The notes below the pieces were generated by a model. It had not been told where the DNA came from. It made no database searches and was given only the letters and a program-made list of their open reading frames with translations. Below, in pieces: positions 43,722 to 54,830 of a DNA stretch of 64,000 nt. Positions within the stretch are counted from its first letter, which is position 1. Each line of letters starts with the position of its first letter. Origin of the DNA: Hippasteria phrygiana. Taxonomy: Eukaryota > Echinodermata > Asteroidea > Valvatida > Goniasteridae. Location: assembly GCA_037893225.1 (NCBI GenBank), contig JAZGUH010000364.1, forward strand, positions 700,562 through 764,561. Direction: 5' to 3'. Made by a program: the position numbers and the translations under genes.

Positions 43722-45614
43722 AAAATACTGGCAGAATGGGGATTCGAACCTGCGACTGCCGCGTTACCGTACCGGCGCTCTACCAACTGAGCTATCTTGG
43801 CCTATGTTGGCGGTCTCCCAAATTGTCATTGTCTTTGTTTGGGTGGGCGCTAGTCAGAAGTCATGAACCCAGAATGCTGTATAGCCAGGGATCACACCCA
43901 ATTTTACGATACAAACTGGGAAGCGACATTGTGGGGATCACTCATTGAGGATACGACTTTATATAAATTTGAATACATTTTCACAGTGAACAAAGAAACT
44001 GACTGGAGCGGGATTCGAACCTGCGACCTCCGGGTTCTTTAGCTGCGCTCTACCAACTGAGCTATCTTGCCCTATGTCGGCGGTCTCCCAGATTGTCAGT
44101 ATCTTTGTTCGGGTGGGCGCTAGTCAGAAGTCATAAACCCAGAATGCTGTATAGCCAGGGATCACACCCAATTTTATGATACAACCTGGGAAGCGACATT
44201 GTGGGGATCACTCAATGAGGATACGACTTTTTAACTTATTATTCGTCAATCCACAAGGGAAGCTGACTAGGTACATTTGAATTCAATTTTTACAGTGAAC
44301 AAAGAAACTGCCTGGAGCGGGATTCGAACCTGCGACCTCCGGGTTACCGTACCGGCGCTCTACCAACTGAGCTATCTTGCCCTATATTGGCGGTCTCGCA
44401 AATTGTCATTGTCTTTGTTCGGGTTGGCGCTAGTCAGAAGTCATGAACCCAGAATGCTGTATAGCCAGGGATCACACCCAATTTTACGATACAACCTGGT
44501 AAGCGACATTGTGGGGATCACTCAATGAGGATACGACTTTTTAACTTATTATTCATCAATCCACAAGGAAAGCTGACTAGGTAAATTTGAATACAATTTT
44601 CACAGTGAACAAAGAAACTGGCAGGAGCGAGATTCGAACCTGCGACTTCCGCGTTACCGTACCGGCCGCTCTACCAACTGAGCTATCTTGGCCGTCTCCC
44701 AAATTGTCATTGTCTTTGTTCGGGTGGGCGCTAGTTAGAAGTCATGAACCCAGAATGCTGTATAGCCAGGGATCACACCCAATTTTACGATACAACCTGG
44801 AAAGCAACATTGTGGGGATCACTCAATGAGGATACAACTTTTTAACTTATTATTTGTCAATCCACAAGGGAAGCTGACTAGGTAAATTTGAATACAATTT
44901 TCACAGTGAACCAAAAATACTGGCAGAATGGGGATTCGAACCTGCGACTTCCGCGTTACCGTACCGGCGCTCTACCAACTGAGCTATCTTGGCCTATGTT
45001 GGCCGTCTCCCAAATTGTCATTGTCTTTGTTTGGGTGGGCGCTAGTCAGAAGTCATGAACCCAGAATGCTGTATAGCCAGGGATCACACCCAATTTTACG
45101 ATACAAACTGGGAAGCGACATTGTGGGGATCACTCATTGAGGATACGACTTTATATAAATTTGAATACATTTTCAGAGTGAACAAAGAAACTGGCTGGAG
45201 CGGGATTCGACATTGTGGGGATCACGCAATGAGGATACGACTTTTTAACTGATAATTCGTCAAACAATCCACAAGTACAAGGGAAACTGACTAGGTAAAT
45301 TTAAATATATTTTCACAGTGAAAAAAAACCTGGCAGAATGGGGATTCGAACCTGCGACCTTCGGGTAACCTTAATGGCGCTCTACCAACTGAGCTATCTT
45401 GCCCTATGTTGGCGGTCTCCCAAATTGTCAATGTCTTTGTTCGGGTGGGCGCTGGTCAGAAGTTACGAACCCAGAATGTCGTATAGCCAGGGATCACACC
45501 CAATTTTACGATACAACCTGGGAAGCGACATTGTGGGAATCACTCAATGAGGATAGGACTTTTTAACTTATAATTCGTCTAACAATCCACAAGGGAAACT
45601 GACTAGGTAAATTT

Positions 45615-47394
45615 GAATACATTTTCACAGTGAACAAAGAAACTGGCAGGAGCCGGATTCGAACCTGCGACCTCCGGGTTACCGTACCGGCGCTCCACCA
45701 ACTGAGCTATCTTGTCCTAAGATGGCGGTCTGCCAAGTTTTCAGTATCTTTGTTCGGGTGGGCGCTAGTCAGAAGTCATGAACCCATAATGCTGTATAGC
45801 CAGGGATCACACCCAATGGTACGATACAACCCGGGAAGCGACATTGTGGGAATCACTTAATGAGGATACGACTTTTTAACTTATTATTCGTCAATCCACA
45901 AGGGAAGCTGACTAGGTAAATGTGAATACAATTTTCACAGTGAACAAAGAAACTGGCAGGAGCGGGATTCGAACCTGCGACTTCCGGGTTACCGTAGCGG
46001 CGCTCTACCAACTGAGCTATCTTGCCCTAAGATGGCGGTCTCCCAATTTTTCAGTATCTTTGTTCGGGTGGGCGGTAGTCAGAATTCATGAACCCGGAAT
46101 GTCGTACAGCCAGGGATCAGACCCAATTTTACGATACAACCTAAGAAGCGACATTATGGGGATCAGTCAATGAGGATACGACTTTTTAACTTATTATTCG
46201 TCAATCCACAAGGGAAACTGACTATGTAAATTTGAATACATTTTCACAGTGAACAAAGAAACTGGCAGGAGCGGGATTCGAACCTGCGACTTCCGCGTTA
46301 CCGTACCGGCACTCTAGCAACTGAGCTATCTTGCCCTATGTTGGCGGTCTCCCAAATTGTCATTGGCTTTGTTCGGGTGGGCGCTAGTCAGAAGTCATAA
46401 ACCCAGAAAGCTGTATAGGCAGGGATCACACCCAATGTTACGATACAACATGGGAAGCGACATTGTGGGGATCACTCATTGAGGATAAGACTATATATAA
46501 ATTTGAATACATGTTCACAGTGAACAAAGAAACTGGCAGGAGCCGGATTCGAACCTGCGACCTCCGGGTTACCGTACCGGCGCTCCACCAACTGAGCTAT
46601 CTTGTCCTAAGATGGCGGTCTGCCAAGTTTTCAGTATCTTTGTTCGGGTGGGCGCTAGTCAGAAGTCATGAACCCATAATGCTGTATAGCCAGGGATCAC
46701 ACCCAATGGTACGATACAACCCGGGAAGCGACATTGTGGGAATCACTTAATGAGGATACGACTTTTTAACTTATTATTCGTCAATCCACAAGGGAAGCTG
46801 ACTAGGTAAATGTGAATACAATTTTCACAGTGAACAAAGAAACTGGCAGGAGCGGGATTCGAACCTGCGACTTCCGGGTTACCGTAGCGGCGCTCTACCA
46901 ACTGAGCTATCTTGCCCTAAGATGGCGGTCTCCCAATTTTTCAGTATCTTTGTTCGGGTGGGCGGTAGTCAGAATTCATGAACCCGGAATGTCGTACAGC
47001 CAGGGATCAGACCCAATTTTACGATACAACCTAAGAAGCGACATTATGGGGATCAGTCAATGAGGATACGACTTTTTAACTTATTATTCGTCAATCCACA
47101 AGGGAAACTGACTATGTAAATTTGAATACATTTTCACAGTGAACAAAGAAACTGGCAGGAGCGGGATTCGAACCTGCGACTTCCGCGTTACCGTACCGGC
47201 ACTCTAGCAACTGAGCTATCTTGCCCTATGTTGGCGGTCTCCCAAATTGTCATTGGCTTTGTTCGGGTGGGCGCTAGTCAGAAGTCATAAACCCAGAAAG
47301 CTGTATAGGCAGGGATCACACCCAATGTTACGATACAACATGGGAAGCGACATTGTGGGGATCACTCATTGAGGATAAGACTATATATAAATTT
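45615..47394. repeat. Higher-order repeat, two copies of 890 bp
   Basis: Three units from 45630 recur 890 bp later (45922 to 46812, and matching blocks through 46463 to 47353). Shared unusual changes include GAGCCGGATTCG, CTGCCAAGTTTTC, GAACCCATAATG and CACTCTAGCAACTG. A third, partial reuse begins near 47405, and another near 49189. Confidence 0.8.
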
Positions 47395-49830
47395 GAATAC
47401 ATGTTCACAGTGAACAAAGAAACTGGCAGGAGCGGGATTCGAACCTGCGACTTCCGGGTTACCGTAGCGGCGCTCTACCAACTGAGCTATCTTGCCCTAA
47501 GATGGCGGTCTCCCAATTTTTCAGTATCTTTGTTCGGGTGGGCGGTAGTCAGAATTCATGAACCCGGAATGTCGTACAGCCAGGGATCACACCCAATTTT
47601 ACGATACAACCTAAGAAGCGACATTGTGGGAATCACTCAATGAGGATAGGCCTTTTTAACTTATAATTCGTCTAACAATCCACAAGGGAAACTGACTAGG
47701 TAAATTTGAATACATTTTCACAGTCAACAAAGAAACTGGCAGGAGCGGGATTCGAACCTGCGACTTCCGCGTTACCGTACCGGCACTCTACCAACTGAGC
47801 TATCTTGCCCTATGTTGGCGGTCTCCCAAATTGTCATTGGCTTTGTTCGGGTGGGAGCTAGTCAGAAGTCATGAACCCAGAATGTCGTATAGCCAGGGAT
47901 CACACCCAATTTACGATACAACCTGGGAAGCGACATTGTGGGAATCACTCAATGAGGATAGGACTTTTTAACTTATAATTCGTCTAACAATCCACAAGGG
48001 AAACTGACTAGGTAAATTTGAATACATTTTCACAGTGAACAAAGAAACTGGCAGGAGCGGGATTCGAAACTGCGACCTCCGGGTTACCGTACCGGCTCTA
48101 TACCAACTGAGCTATCTTGCCCTATGTTGGCGGTCTCCAAAATTGTCAACTACTTTGTTCGGGTGGGCGCTAGTCAGAAGTCATAAACCCAAATTTTACG
48201 ATACAACCTGGGAAGCGACATTGTGGGGATCACTCAATGAGGATACGACTTTTTAACTTATTATTCGTCAATCCACAAGGGAAGTTGACTAGGTACATTT
48301 GAATTCAATTTTCACAGTGAACAAAGAAACTGGCTGGAGCGGGATTCGAACCTGCGACCTCCGGGTTCCTTACCGGCGCTCTACCAACTGAGCTATCTTG
48401 CCCTATGCCGGCGGTCTTCCAAATTGTCAGTATCTTTGTTCGGGTGGGCGCTAGTCAGAAGTCATGAACCCAGAATGCTGTATAGCCAGGGATCACACCC
48501 AATTTTACGATACAACCTGGGAAGCGACATTGTGGGGATCACTCATTGAGGATACGACTATATATAAATTTGAATACATTTTCACAGTCAACAAAGAAAC
48601 TGGCAGGAGCGGGATTCGAACCTGCGACTTCCGCGTTACCGTACCGGCACTCTACCAACTGAGCTATCTTGCCCTATGTTGGCGGTCTCCCAAATTGTCA
48701 TTGGCTTTGTTCGGGTGGGCGCTAGTCAGAAGTCATGAACCCAGAATGTCGTACAGCCAGGGATCACACCCAATTTACGATACAAACTGGGAAGCGACAT
48801 TGTGGGAATCACTCAATGAGGATAGGACTTTTTAACTTATAATTCGTCTAACAATCCACAAGGGAAACTGACTAGGTAAATTTGAATACATTTTCACAGT
48901 GAACAAAGAAACTGGCTGGAGCGGGATTCGAACCTGCGACCTCCGGGTTCCTTACCGGCGCTCTACCAACTGAGCTATCTTGCCCTATGTCGGCGGTCTT
49001 CCAAATTGTCAGTATCTTTGTTCGGGTGGGCGCTAGTCAGAAGTCATGAATCCATAATGCTGTATAGCCAGGGATCACACCCAATGGTACGATACAACCC
49101 GGGAAGCGACATTGTGGGAATCATCGATGAGGATACGACTTTTTAACTTATTATTCGTCAATCCACAAGGGAAGCTGACTAGGTAAATGTGAATACAATT
49201 TTCACAGTGAACAAAGAAACTGGCAGGAGCGGGATTCGAACCTGCGACTTCCGGGTTACCGTAGCGGCGCTCTTCCAACTGAGCTATCTTGCCCTAAGAT
49301 GGCGGTCTCCCAATTTTTCAGTATCTTTGTTCGGGTGGGCGGTAGTCAGAATTCATGAACCCGGAATGTCGTACAGCCAGGGATTAGACCCAATTTTACG
49401 ATACAACCTAAGAAGCGACATTATGGGGATCAGTCAATGAGGATACGACTTTTTAACTTATTATTCGTCAATCCACAAGGGAAACTGACTATGTAAATTT
49501 GAATACATTTTCACAGTGAACAAAGAAACTGGCAGGAGCGGGATTCGAACCTGCGACTTCCGCGTTACCGTACCGGCACTCTACCAACTGAGCTATCTTG
49601 CCCTATGTTGGCGGTCTCCCAAATTGTCATTGGCTTTGTTCGGGTGGGCGCTAGTCAGAAGTCATGAACCCAGAATGTCGTATAGCCAGGGATCACACCC
49701 AATTTACGATACAACCTGGGAAGCGACATTGTGGGAATCACTCAATGAGGATAGGACTTTTTAACTTATAATTCGTCTAACAATCCACAAGGGAAACTGA
49801 CTAGGTAAATTTGAATACATTTTCACAGTG

Positions 49831-49840
49831 AACAAGAAAC
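49831..49840 (+). repeat. Left target-site duplication of the LINE
   Basis: AACAAGAAAC here matches AACAAAGAAAC at 52541-52551, with one A missing. The intact array sequence at this point is GTGAACAAAGAAACTGG, so the LINE split it. Confidence 0.7.
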
Positions 49841-49864
49841 ATTATTCTTATTGGTGATTTTAAT

Positions 49865-52156
49865 ATGCCTAACCTTAAGTGGACTGACGGGTACCCTACC
49901 CTATCTGAAAATGTTGATGTATCTCATATGATTTCTCTTATTGAACGTAACTCGTTATACCAGCATGTTACTGAGCCAACTAGAACTACTAAGACTTCTA
50001 GCAATATCTTAGATCTTTTGTTTAGCAGTGAACCTAGCAATATTTCTAATGTGCAAATTGTCCCTGGTATTAGTGACCACGATGCTATTGTCTTCGAGTG
50101 CAATTGTGGAGCTAAGCCGGTTCTAAGGGTAAATAGCAACATTTATTTTTACTCTCAAACTGATTTTGTTCAGTTCAAAGATAGTTTAAAACTTGCTCAT
50201 TCTGAACTTCTTGATGCGATTAATCCAAGTGATATCCAGACCTCTTGGCATACTTGGAAACGTATTGTACTTGATGTTGCTGACTCCACAATTCCACATA
50301 AGGTCGTAAGTAATAAAAACAAGTATACCCCTTGGATCACAGGCGAGATTAAAAGGGCTATTAGAATACGTAACAGGTACTTTAAGATTGCCAAATCATC
50401 TAAACGACCTAATCACTGGGAGAGATATAAAACTGCAAGGCGTGATGTCAAATGTAAAATTAAGCGAAGCCATTCTGATCATGTTGAGCACATTGTATCT
50501 GAAGTGGACAGTAACCCTAAACAGTTTTGGAACTACGTTAAAGCTCGTAAAACTACTGATTCGTCTATTAATTGCTTAACTGATAATGGTGTAAAAGTCA
50601 CAGATTCTTATAAAATGGCTGAGGTAATGAATTACCAGTTTAGTTCGGTTTTTAATATTCAAGATGACATGCAAAAATCCGATGAACGTGCGACAGACCC
50701 AAGGCCAGTTGCAGACAGTATGTGTGACATTAGATGTACACCATACGAAGTTCGAAAACTACTCAATGAAATTGATGTCAAGAAGGCCCAAGGCCCTGAT
50801 GGAATGGCGCCAAGAATCCTGAAAGAGGGTGCTGATTATTTATCGCCCTCTTTGGCCAAACTGTTTAACGCCTCCTTAGAATCGGGCATAGTTCCAGACG
50901 ATTGGCGAAAAGCGCACGTAATTCCATTATTTAAAAAGGGTAAACGTGATGATGCCAGTAATTACAGACCCATCTCCCTCACTTCAGTAGTTTGTAAAAC
51001 TTTAGAGAGGATTGTTTGTAACAGGCTGGTTAATCACCTTAACACTAATAATATTTTAAACGATAATCAGCATGGTTTTAGAGCCCAGCGTTCGTGTGAA
51101 ACACAATTAATCGATGCCGTCCACGACTGGAGCAGTTTTTTAGACGCTGGTGCTAATGTTGACATAATTTTTCTTGATTTCGCTAAAGCATTTGACAGAG
51201 TACGCCATGATTTTCTCCGCAGTAAGCTCGTCAAATATGGTGTCGGAACTTTAAATGTTAGATGGATTATGAATTTTCTTACTCACAGAGAACAAAGAGT
51301 CTCTATCAATGGTAAATTTTCGCCATGGACCGAAGTAAAATCAGGTGTTCCACAGGGCACCATACTTGGTCCAACACTGTTTCTTTGCTTTATAAACGAC
51401 ATTTCTGTCAATATTCAGTCTACATTACGTTTATATGCCGATGACTGTGTCTTATACCGTCCCATTTTAAATGAAAATGACGTCGAGATTTTACAGTCTG
51501 ACCTAAACTTACTCCACACTTGGTCTGAACGATGGAAACTAAATTTTAACGTAGATAAGTGTAAGGTCATGAGAATGACTAGAAAACATCAACTTAGTGA
51601 ACCTAACTATTATATTGATGTGAAAAGATTGTCTACCACGACGTGTGAAAAATATCTTGGCGTTATGATTAATGACAAGTTAAACTGGAACGAACACTGT
51701 CATGCCATATATACAAACTGTAGCAAAATGCTGGGTTTGATAAAACGAAATTTTAGGAACTGCTCCAGAAACATTTTAAAGCGGTTGTATATTTCTCTTA
51801 TTCGATCCCGAATGGATTATTGTTGTACAGTTTGGGATCCGCATAGATTAACTCATTCTTCTGTTTTAGAACGTATTCAAAACCAGAGCGCTAGATTTAT
51901 CCTCAGGGACTGGCATACTAGCTATGATATATTAATTACCGAGCTAGGCTGGAGTAACCTTCAAACAAGAAGAAAGTTTCTGCGACTTGTTATGTGCTTT
52001 AAAATTTTAAACAATCTTGTCAATGTTAGCTCCCTTAACAAATTTAGTCCTGCTTCAAGAATTGGCCGAAATGATCATAACCGTAAATTACAAATCCCTT
52101 TTGCCAGAACAGATTGCTTTAAGTTTTCATTTTTTCTTCGAACAGCTAGTGATTGA
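49865..52156 (+). CDS. LINE ORF2 fragment: endonuclease C-terminus and reverse transcriptase
   Basis: A 763-residue open frame. It is open upstream to 49832, where it reads IILIGDFN just before the first Met, so that Met is internal and not a true start. Residues 1-78 are the tail of an APE-type endonuclease, with the catalytic SDH at 70-72. Residues about 300-610 are a reverse transcriptase: KAQGPDG near 307-313, LDFAKAFDRV with Asp at 438, GVPQGTILGP at 494-503, and the catalytic YADD at 524-527. A C-terminal region with WDPH and ARFILRDW follows. The protein would nick and copy RNA at the target in the nucleus. The frame stops at TGA just after FFLRTASD. Read-through continues to TAA at 52228 with NRLPNHVIQ, so the TGA stands where this family normally has Trp. 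Apart from the truncation the frame is intact, implying a fairly recent insertion. Confidence 0.92.
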   Translation: MPNLKWTDGYPTLSENVDVSHMISLIERNSLYQHVTEPTRTTKTSSNILDLLFSSEPSNISNVQIVPGISDHDAIVFECNCGAKPVLRVNSNIYFYSQTDFVQFKDSLKLAHSELLDAINPSDIQTSWHTWKRIVLDVADSTIPHKVVSNKNKYTPWITGEIKRAIRIRNRYFKIAKSSKRPNHWERYKTARRDVKCKIKRSHSDHVEHIVSEVDSNPKQFWNYVKARKTTDSSINCLTDNGVKVTDSYKMAEVMNYQFSSVFNIQDDMQKSDERATDPRPVADSMCDIRCTPYEVRKLLNEIDVKKAQGPDGMAPRILKEGADYLSPSLAKLFNASLESGIVPDDWRKAHVIPLFKKGKRDDASNYRPISLTSVVCKTLERIVCNRLVNHLNTNNILNDNQHGFRAQRSCETQLIDAVHDWSSFLDAGANVDIIFLDFAKAFDRVRHDFLRSKLVKYGVGTLNVRWIMNFLTHREQRVSINGKFSPWTEVKSGVPQGTILGPTLFLCFINDISVNIQSTLRLYADDCVLYRPILNENDVEILQSDLNLLHTWSERWKLNFNVDKCKVMRMTRKHQLSEPNYYIDVKRLSTTTCEKYLGVMINDKLNWNEHCHAIYTNCSKMLGLIKRNFRNCSRNILKRLYISLIRSRMDYCCTVWDPHRLTHSSVLERIQNQSARFILRDWHTSYDILITELGWSNLQTRRKFLRLVMCFKILNNLVNVSSLNKFSPASRIGRNDHNRKLQIPFARTDCFKFSFFLRTASD

Positions 52157-52228
52157 AATAGGCTACCTAACCATGTCATTCAATGTACATCGTTGAACGC
52201 CTTTAAACGCTCCCTTCTGAATTTTTAA
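52157..52228 (+). pseudogene. Cut-off C-terminus of the LINE ORF2
   Basis: In the same frame as the RT and after its TGA, 23 codons read NRLPNHVIQ and end with FKRSLLNF before a TAA. This matches the W-N-x-L-P-like ending common to such LINEs; the second LINE at 54409 has WNNLP at the same place. It shows the TGA is a nonsense change, TGG to TGA, late in the protein. Confidence 0.75.
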
Positions 52229-52540
52229 CTTCTTAATTTTTGTTAATTTTAACTTTAACTTTAATTTTATGTTAATATTTTTCGTGTCTCGTTTTTTATC
52301 TTTCTTGTTGTTCTTATAGTCTGTGGTTTACTTTAGTTTTAATTCCTTTTATTCTTCTTTCCGGGGAGTGATTTTATAGTGTTGTATTTTATTTTTCTTA
52401 GTCGTATGGTGACTGTGTTTTTATATTAGTTTTAAATTCTTTTAACTTATCCGGGGAGTGATTTTGTAAGGACCCTGTGGTCTTGTTCACAACCCTTGAC
52501 TTGGTCAGAAATTTTATAATAATAAAATAATAATAATAAT
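52157..52540 (+). other. LINE 3' untranslated region and microsatellite tail
   Basis: T-rich sequence after the ORF with a two-copy motif CCGGGGAGTGATTTT, a possible stem (GGACCCTGTGG and following bases), and a terminal TAA-rich run. In LINEs the 3' end is the part recognised by the RT. The first 72 bp overlap the cut-off coding end. Confidence 0.7.
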
Positions 52541-54401
52541 AACAAAGAAACTGGCAGGAGCGGGATTCGAAACTGCGACCTCCGGGTTACCGTACCGGCG
52601 CTATACCAACTGAGCTATCTTGCCCTATGTTGGCGGTCTCCAAAATTGTCAACTACTTTGTTCGGGTGGGCGCTAGTCAGAAGTCATAAACCCAGAATGC
52701 TGTATAGCCAGGGATCACACCCAATTTTACGATACAACCTGGGAAGCGACATTGTGGGGATCACTCAATGAGGATACGACTTTTTAACTTATTATTCGTC
52801 AATCCACAAGGGAGGTTGACTAGGTATATTTGAATTCAATTTTCACCGTGAACAAAGAAACTGCCTGGAGCGGGATTCGAACCTGCGACCTCCGGGTTCC
52901 TTACCGGCGCTCTACCAACTGAGCTATCTTGCCCTATGTCGGCGGTCTTCCAAATTGTCAGTATCTTTGTTCGGGTGGGCGCTAGTCAGAAGTCATGAAC
53001 CCAGAATGCTGTATAGCCAGGGATCACACCCAATTTTACGATACAACCTGGGAAGCGACATTGTGCGGATCACTCATTGAGGATACGACTATATATAAAT
53101 TTGAATACATGTTCACAGTGAACAAAGAAACTGGCTGGAGCAGGATTCGAACCTGCGACCTCCGGGTTCCTTACCGGCGCTATACCAACTGAGCTATCTT
53201 GCCCTATGTCGGCGGTCTCCCAAATTGTCAGTATCTTTGTTCGGGTGGGCGCTAGTCAGAAGTCATCAACCCAGAAAGCCGAATAGCCAGGGATCACACC
53301 CAATGTTACGATACAGTGTGGGAAGCGACATTGTGGGGATCACTCAATGAGGATACGACTTTTTAACTTGTAATTCGTCAAACAATCCACAAGGGAAACT
53401 GACAAGGTAAATTTGAATACATTTTCACAGTGAACAAAGAAACTGGCAGGAGCAGCATTCGAACCTGCGACCTCCGGGTTACCGTACCGGCGCTCTACCA
53501 ACTGAGCTATCTTGCCCTAAGATAGCGGTCTCCCAAATTTTAAAAGTATCTTTGTTCGGGTGGGCGCTAGTCAGAATTCATGAACCCGGAATGTCGTATA
53601 GCCAGGGATCAGACCCAATTTTTCGATACAACCTAAGAAGCGACATTATGGGGATCAGTCAATGGGACAAGACTTTTTAACTTATTATTCGTCAATCCAC
53701 AAGGGAAGCTGACCAGGTAAATTTGAATACAATTTTCACAGTGAACAAAGAAACTGGCAGGAGCGGGATTCGAACCTGCAACTTCCGCGTTACCGTACCG
53801 GCACTCTACCAACTGAGCTAACTTGCCCTATGTTGGCGGTCTCCCAAATTGTCATTGGCTTTGTTCGGGTGGGCGCTAGTCAGAAGTCATGAACCCAGAA
53901 TGCTGTATAGCCAGGGATCACACCCAATGTTATGATACAACCTGGGAAGCGACATTGTGGGGATCACTCAATGAGGATACGACTTTTTAACTTATTATTC
54001 GTCAATCCACAAGGGAAGCTGACCAGGTAAATTTGAATACAATTTTCACAGTGAACAAAGAAACTGGCTGGAGCGGGATTCGAACCTGCGACCTCCGGGT
54101 TACCGTACCGGCGCTCTACCAACTGAGCAAGCTTGCCCTATAATTGGCGGTCTCCCAAATTGTCATTGTCTTTGTTCGGGTGGGCGCTAGTCAGAAGTCA
54201 TGAACCCAGAAAGCTGTATAGCCAGGGATCACACCCAATGTTACGATACAACCTGGGAAGCGACATTGTGGGAATCACTCAATGAGGATAGGCCTTTTTA
54301 ACGTATAATTCGTTTAACAATCCACAAGGGAAACTGACTAGGTAAATTTGAATACATTTTCACAGTGAACAAAGAAACTGGCAGGAGCGGGATTCGAACC
54401 T
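52541..54401 (-). repeat. Tandem array, section 4: between the two LINE insertions
   Basis: Array resumes at AACAAAGAAACTGG right after the LINE tail and continues in the same orientation. The interrupted unit is related to the one at 48050 (GATTCGAAACTGCG). One unit has GATAGCGGTC and TTTTAAAAGTATC changes near 53521. It ends in the T arm of a head (GGATTCGAACCT) cut by the second LINE. Confidence 0.88.
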
Positions 54402-54830
54402 ATATATATGGAATAATCTGCCTGAACAAATGAGAACCATAAACTCTTTAAGTACATTTAAATCGGAGCTACGTAAAGCCACCTATCCGTGATATTTCTG
54501 TATAATTTACGCTGAACTGCGGAGTTATAAACTTGGTTGCCAAAATACTTTGGAACCGGATGGGAATTTCCCCTTGTTTTTCACCCTAAAAGGGTTTTTT
54601 TTTTCGCGGGTTTTTCGCCCATCCCGTAAATCAGCAATAGGCTTCTACTGGAGAGTTGAAAAGTTAACCGAAGATATATTTATTTGTGTAAACATTATTG
54701 TATTTGTTTAAATACTTTGTATGAATGTGTAAATATTCAATTTTAACTAATAATATGCAGGGCCCCAATGGAAACCAGTTTTAAACTGTTTGGGCACACC
54801 CTGGGTAAAGAAAGAAATGTAATGTAATGT
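54402..54830 (+). mobile_element. 3' end of a second, different LINE
   Basis: A 429-bp insertion into the T arm of a tRNA-like head. It starts in the last codons of a LINE ORF, has a 3' untranslated region with a T10 run (near 54597), and ends in a short TGTAA-type microsatellite. AACCT is present at both edges (54397-54401 and 54831-54835), a short target duplication. The 3' sequence and the tail unit differ from the 49.8-kb LINE, so it is another family. It is severely 5' truncated. Confidence 0.8.
54409..54492 (+). pseudogene. LINE ORF2 C-terminal remnant
   Basis: 27 codons and a TGA. The reading starts WNNLPEQMR and ends ELRKATYP, the typical last stretch of CR1/L2/Jockey-like RT proteins. 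Only the extreme C-terminus survives, so there is no function. Confidence 0.7.

Larger units (their letters stand above)
24901..45200 (-). repeat. Tandem array, section 2: mostly 310-bp units
   Basis: The same family and orientation as section 1, but the 310-bp form predominates. Equivalent positions recur at 31055, 31365, 31675, 31985 and 32295, an exact 310-bp step. Section-specific variants include a box A change that creates a HindIII-like AAGCTT (GAGCAAGCTTGCCC on the plus strand, near 25108, 28181, 29831, 30525, 34634, 37153, 40603, 41846), GAATTC in place of GAATAC in the linker, an extra C in the D-arm/anticodon-arm border (GGCCGCTCTACC, near 25720, 35315, 37834, 42522, 43202, 44665), and an 11-12 bp deletion after the tRNA-like head (near 42541, 43221, 44690). 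No gene was seen. Confidence 0.93.
45201..49840 (-). repeat. Tandem array, section 3: diverged units up to the LINE insertion
   Basis: The same units, more diverged, with variants such as CTAAGATGGCGG, GAATTCATGAACCCGG and CCTAAGAAGCGACATTATGG. It opens with a deletion junction near 45208, where the T-arm ATTCGA runs directly into CATTGTGGGG of the body, so most of one head is missing. Near 48190 another unit lost about 28 bp between AAACCC and AAATTTTACG. It ends at the left target duplication of the LINE (49831-49840). Confidence 0.9.
49841..52540 (+). mobile_element. 5'-truncated APE-type non-LTR retrotransposon (LINE)
   Basis: A 2.7-kb insertion in the array, opposite in orientation to the tRNA-like heads. 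It begins inside the endonuclease coding region, as expected from incomplete reverse transcription. It runs through the reverse transcriptase, an A/T-rich 3' untranslated region with two copies of a CCGGGGAGTGATTTT motif (near 52362 and 52451), and ends in a TAA/ATA-type microsatellite (52516-52540). An imperfect 10-11 bp target duplication flanks it. Endonuclease plus RT order and motifs suit the Jockey/CR1/L2-like superfamilies. The clade cannot be fixed by eye. It lacks ORF1 and the endonuclease N-terminus, so it cannot move on its own. Confidence 0.9.

Noticed and set aside
1..49800. Dozens of plus-strand open frames of 62-208 residues with a common NKETGRSGIRTCDLRVT-type peptide
   Set aside because: They are antisense readings of the tRNA-like head and its body. 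Their similarity reflects DNA repetition; units are 310 bp (not a multiple of 3) and have no shared gene structure. Longer versions arise only from single-base deletions.
1..49840. CRISPR-like regular repeats
   Set aside because: Period is 270-310 bp with the whole unit conserved, there are no unique spacers, and the content is eukaryotic.
50388..50579. Short frames overlapping the LINE on either strand
   Set aside because: Shadows of the RT reading frame.
49841..54830. The SINE-like unit borrowing its 3' end from one of the two LINEs
   Set aside because: I could not see shared 3' sequence or the same microsatellite tail between the unit and either LINE.
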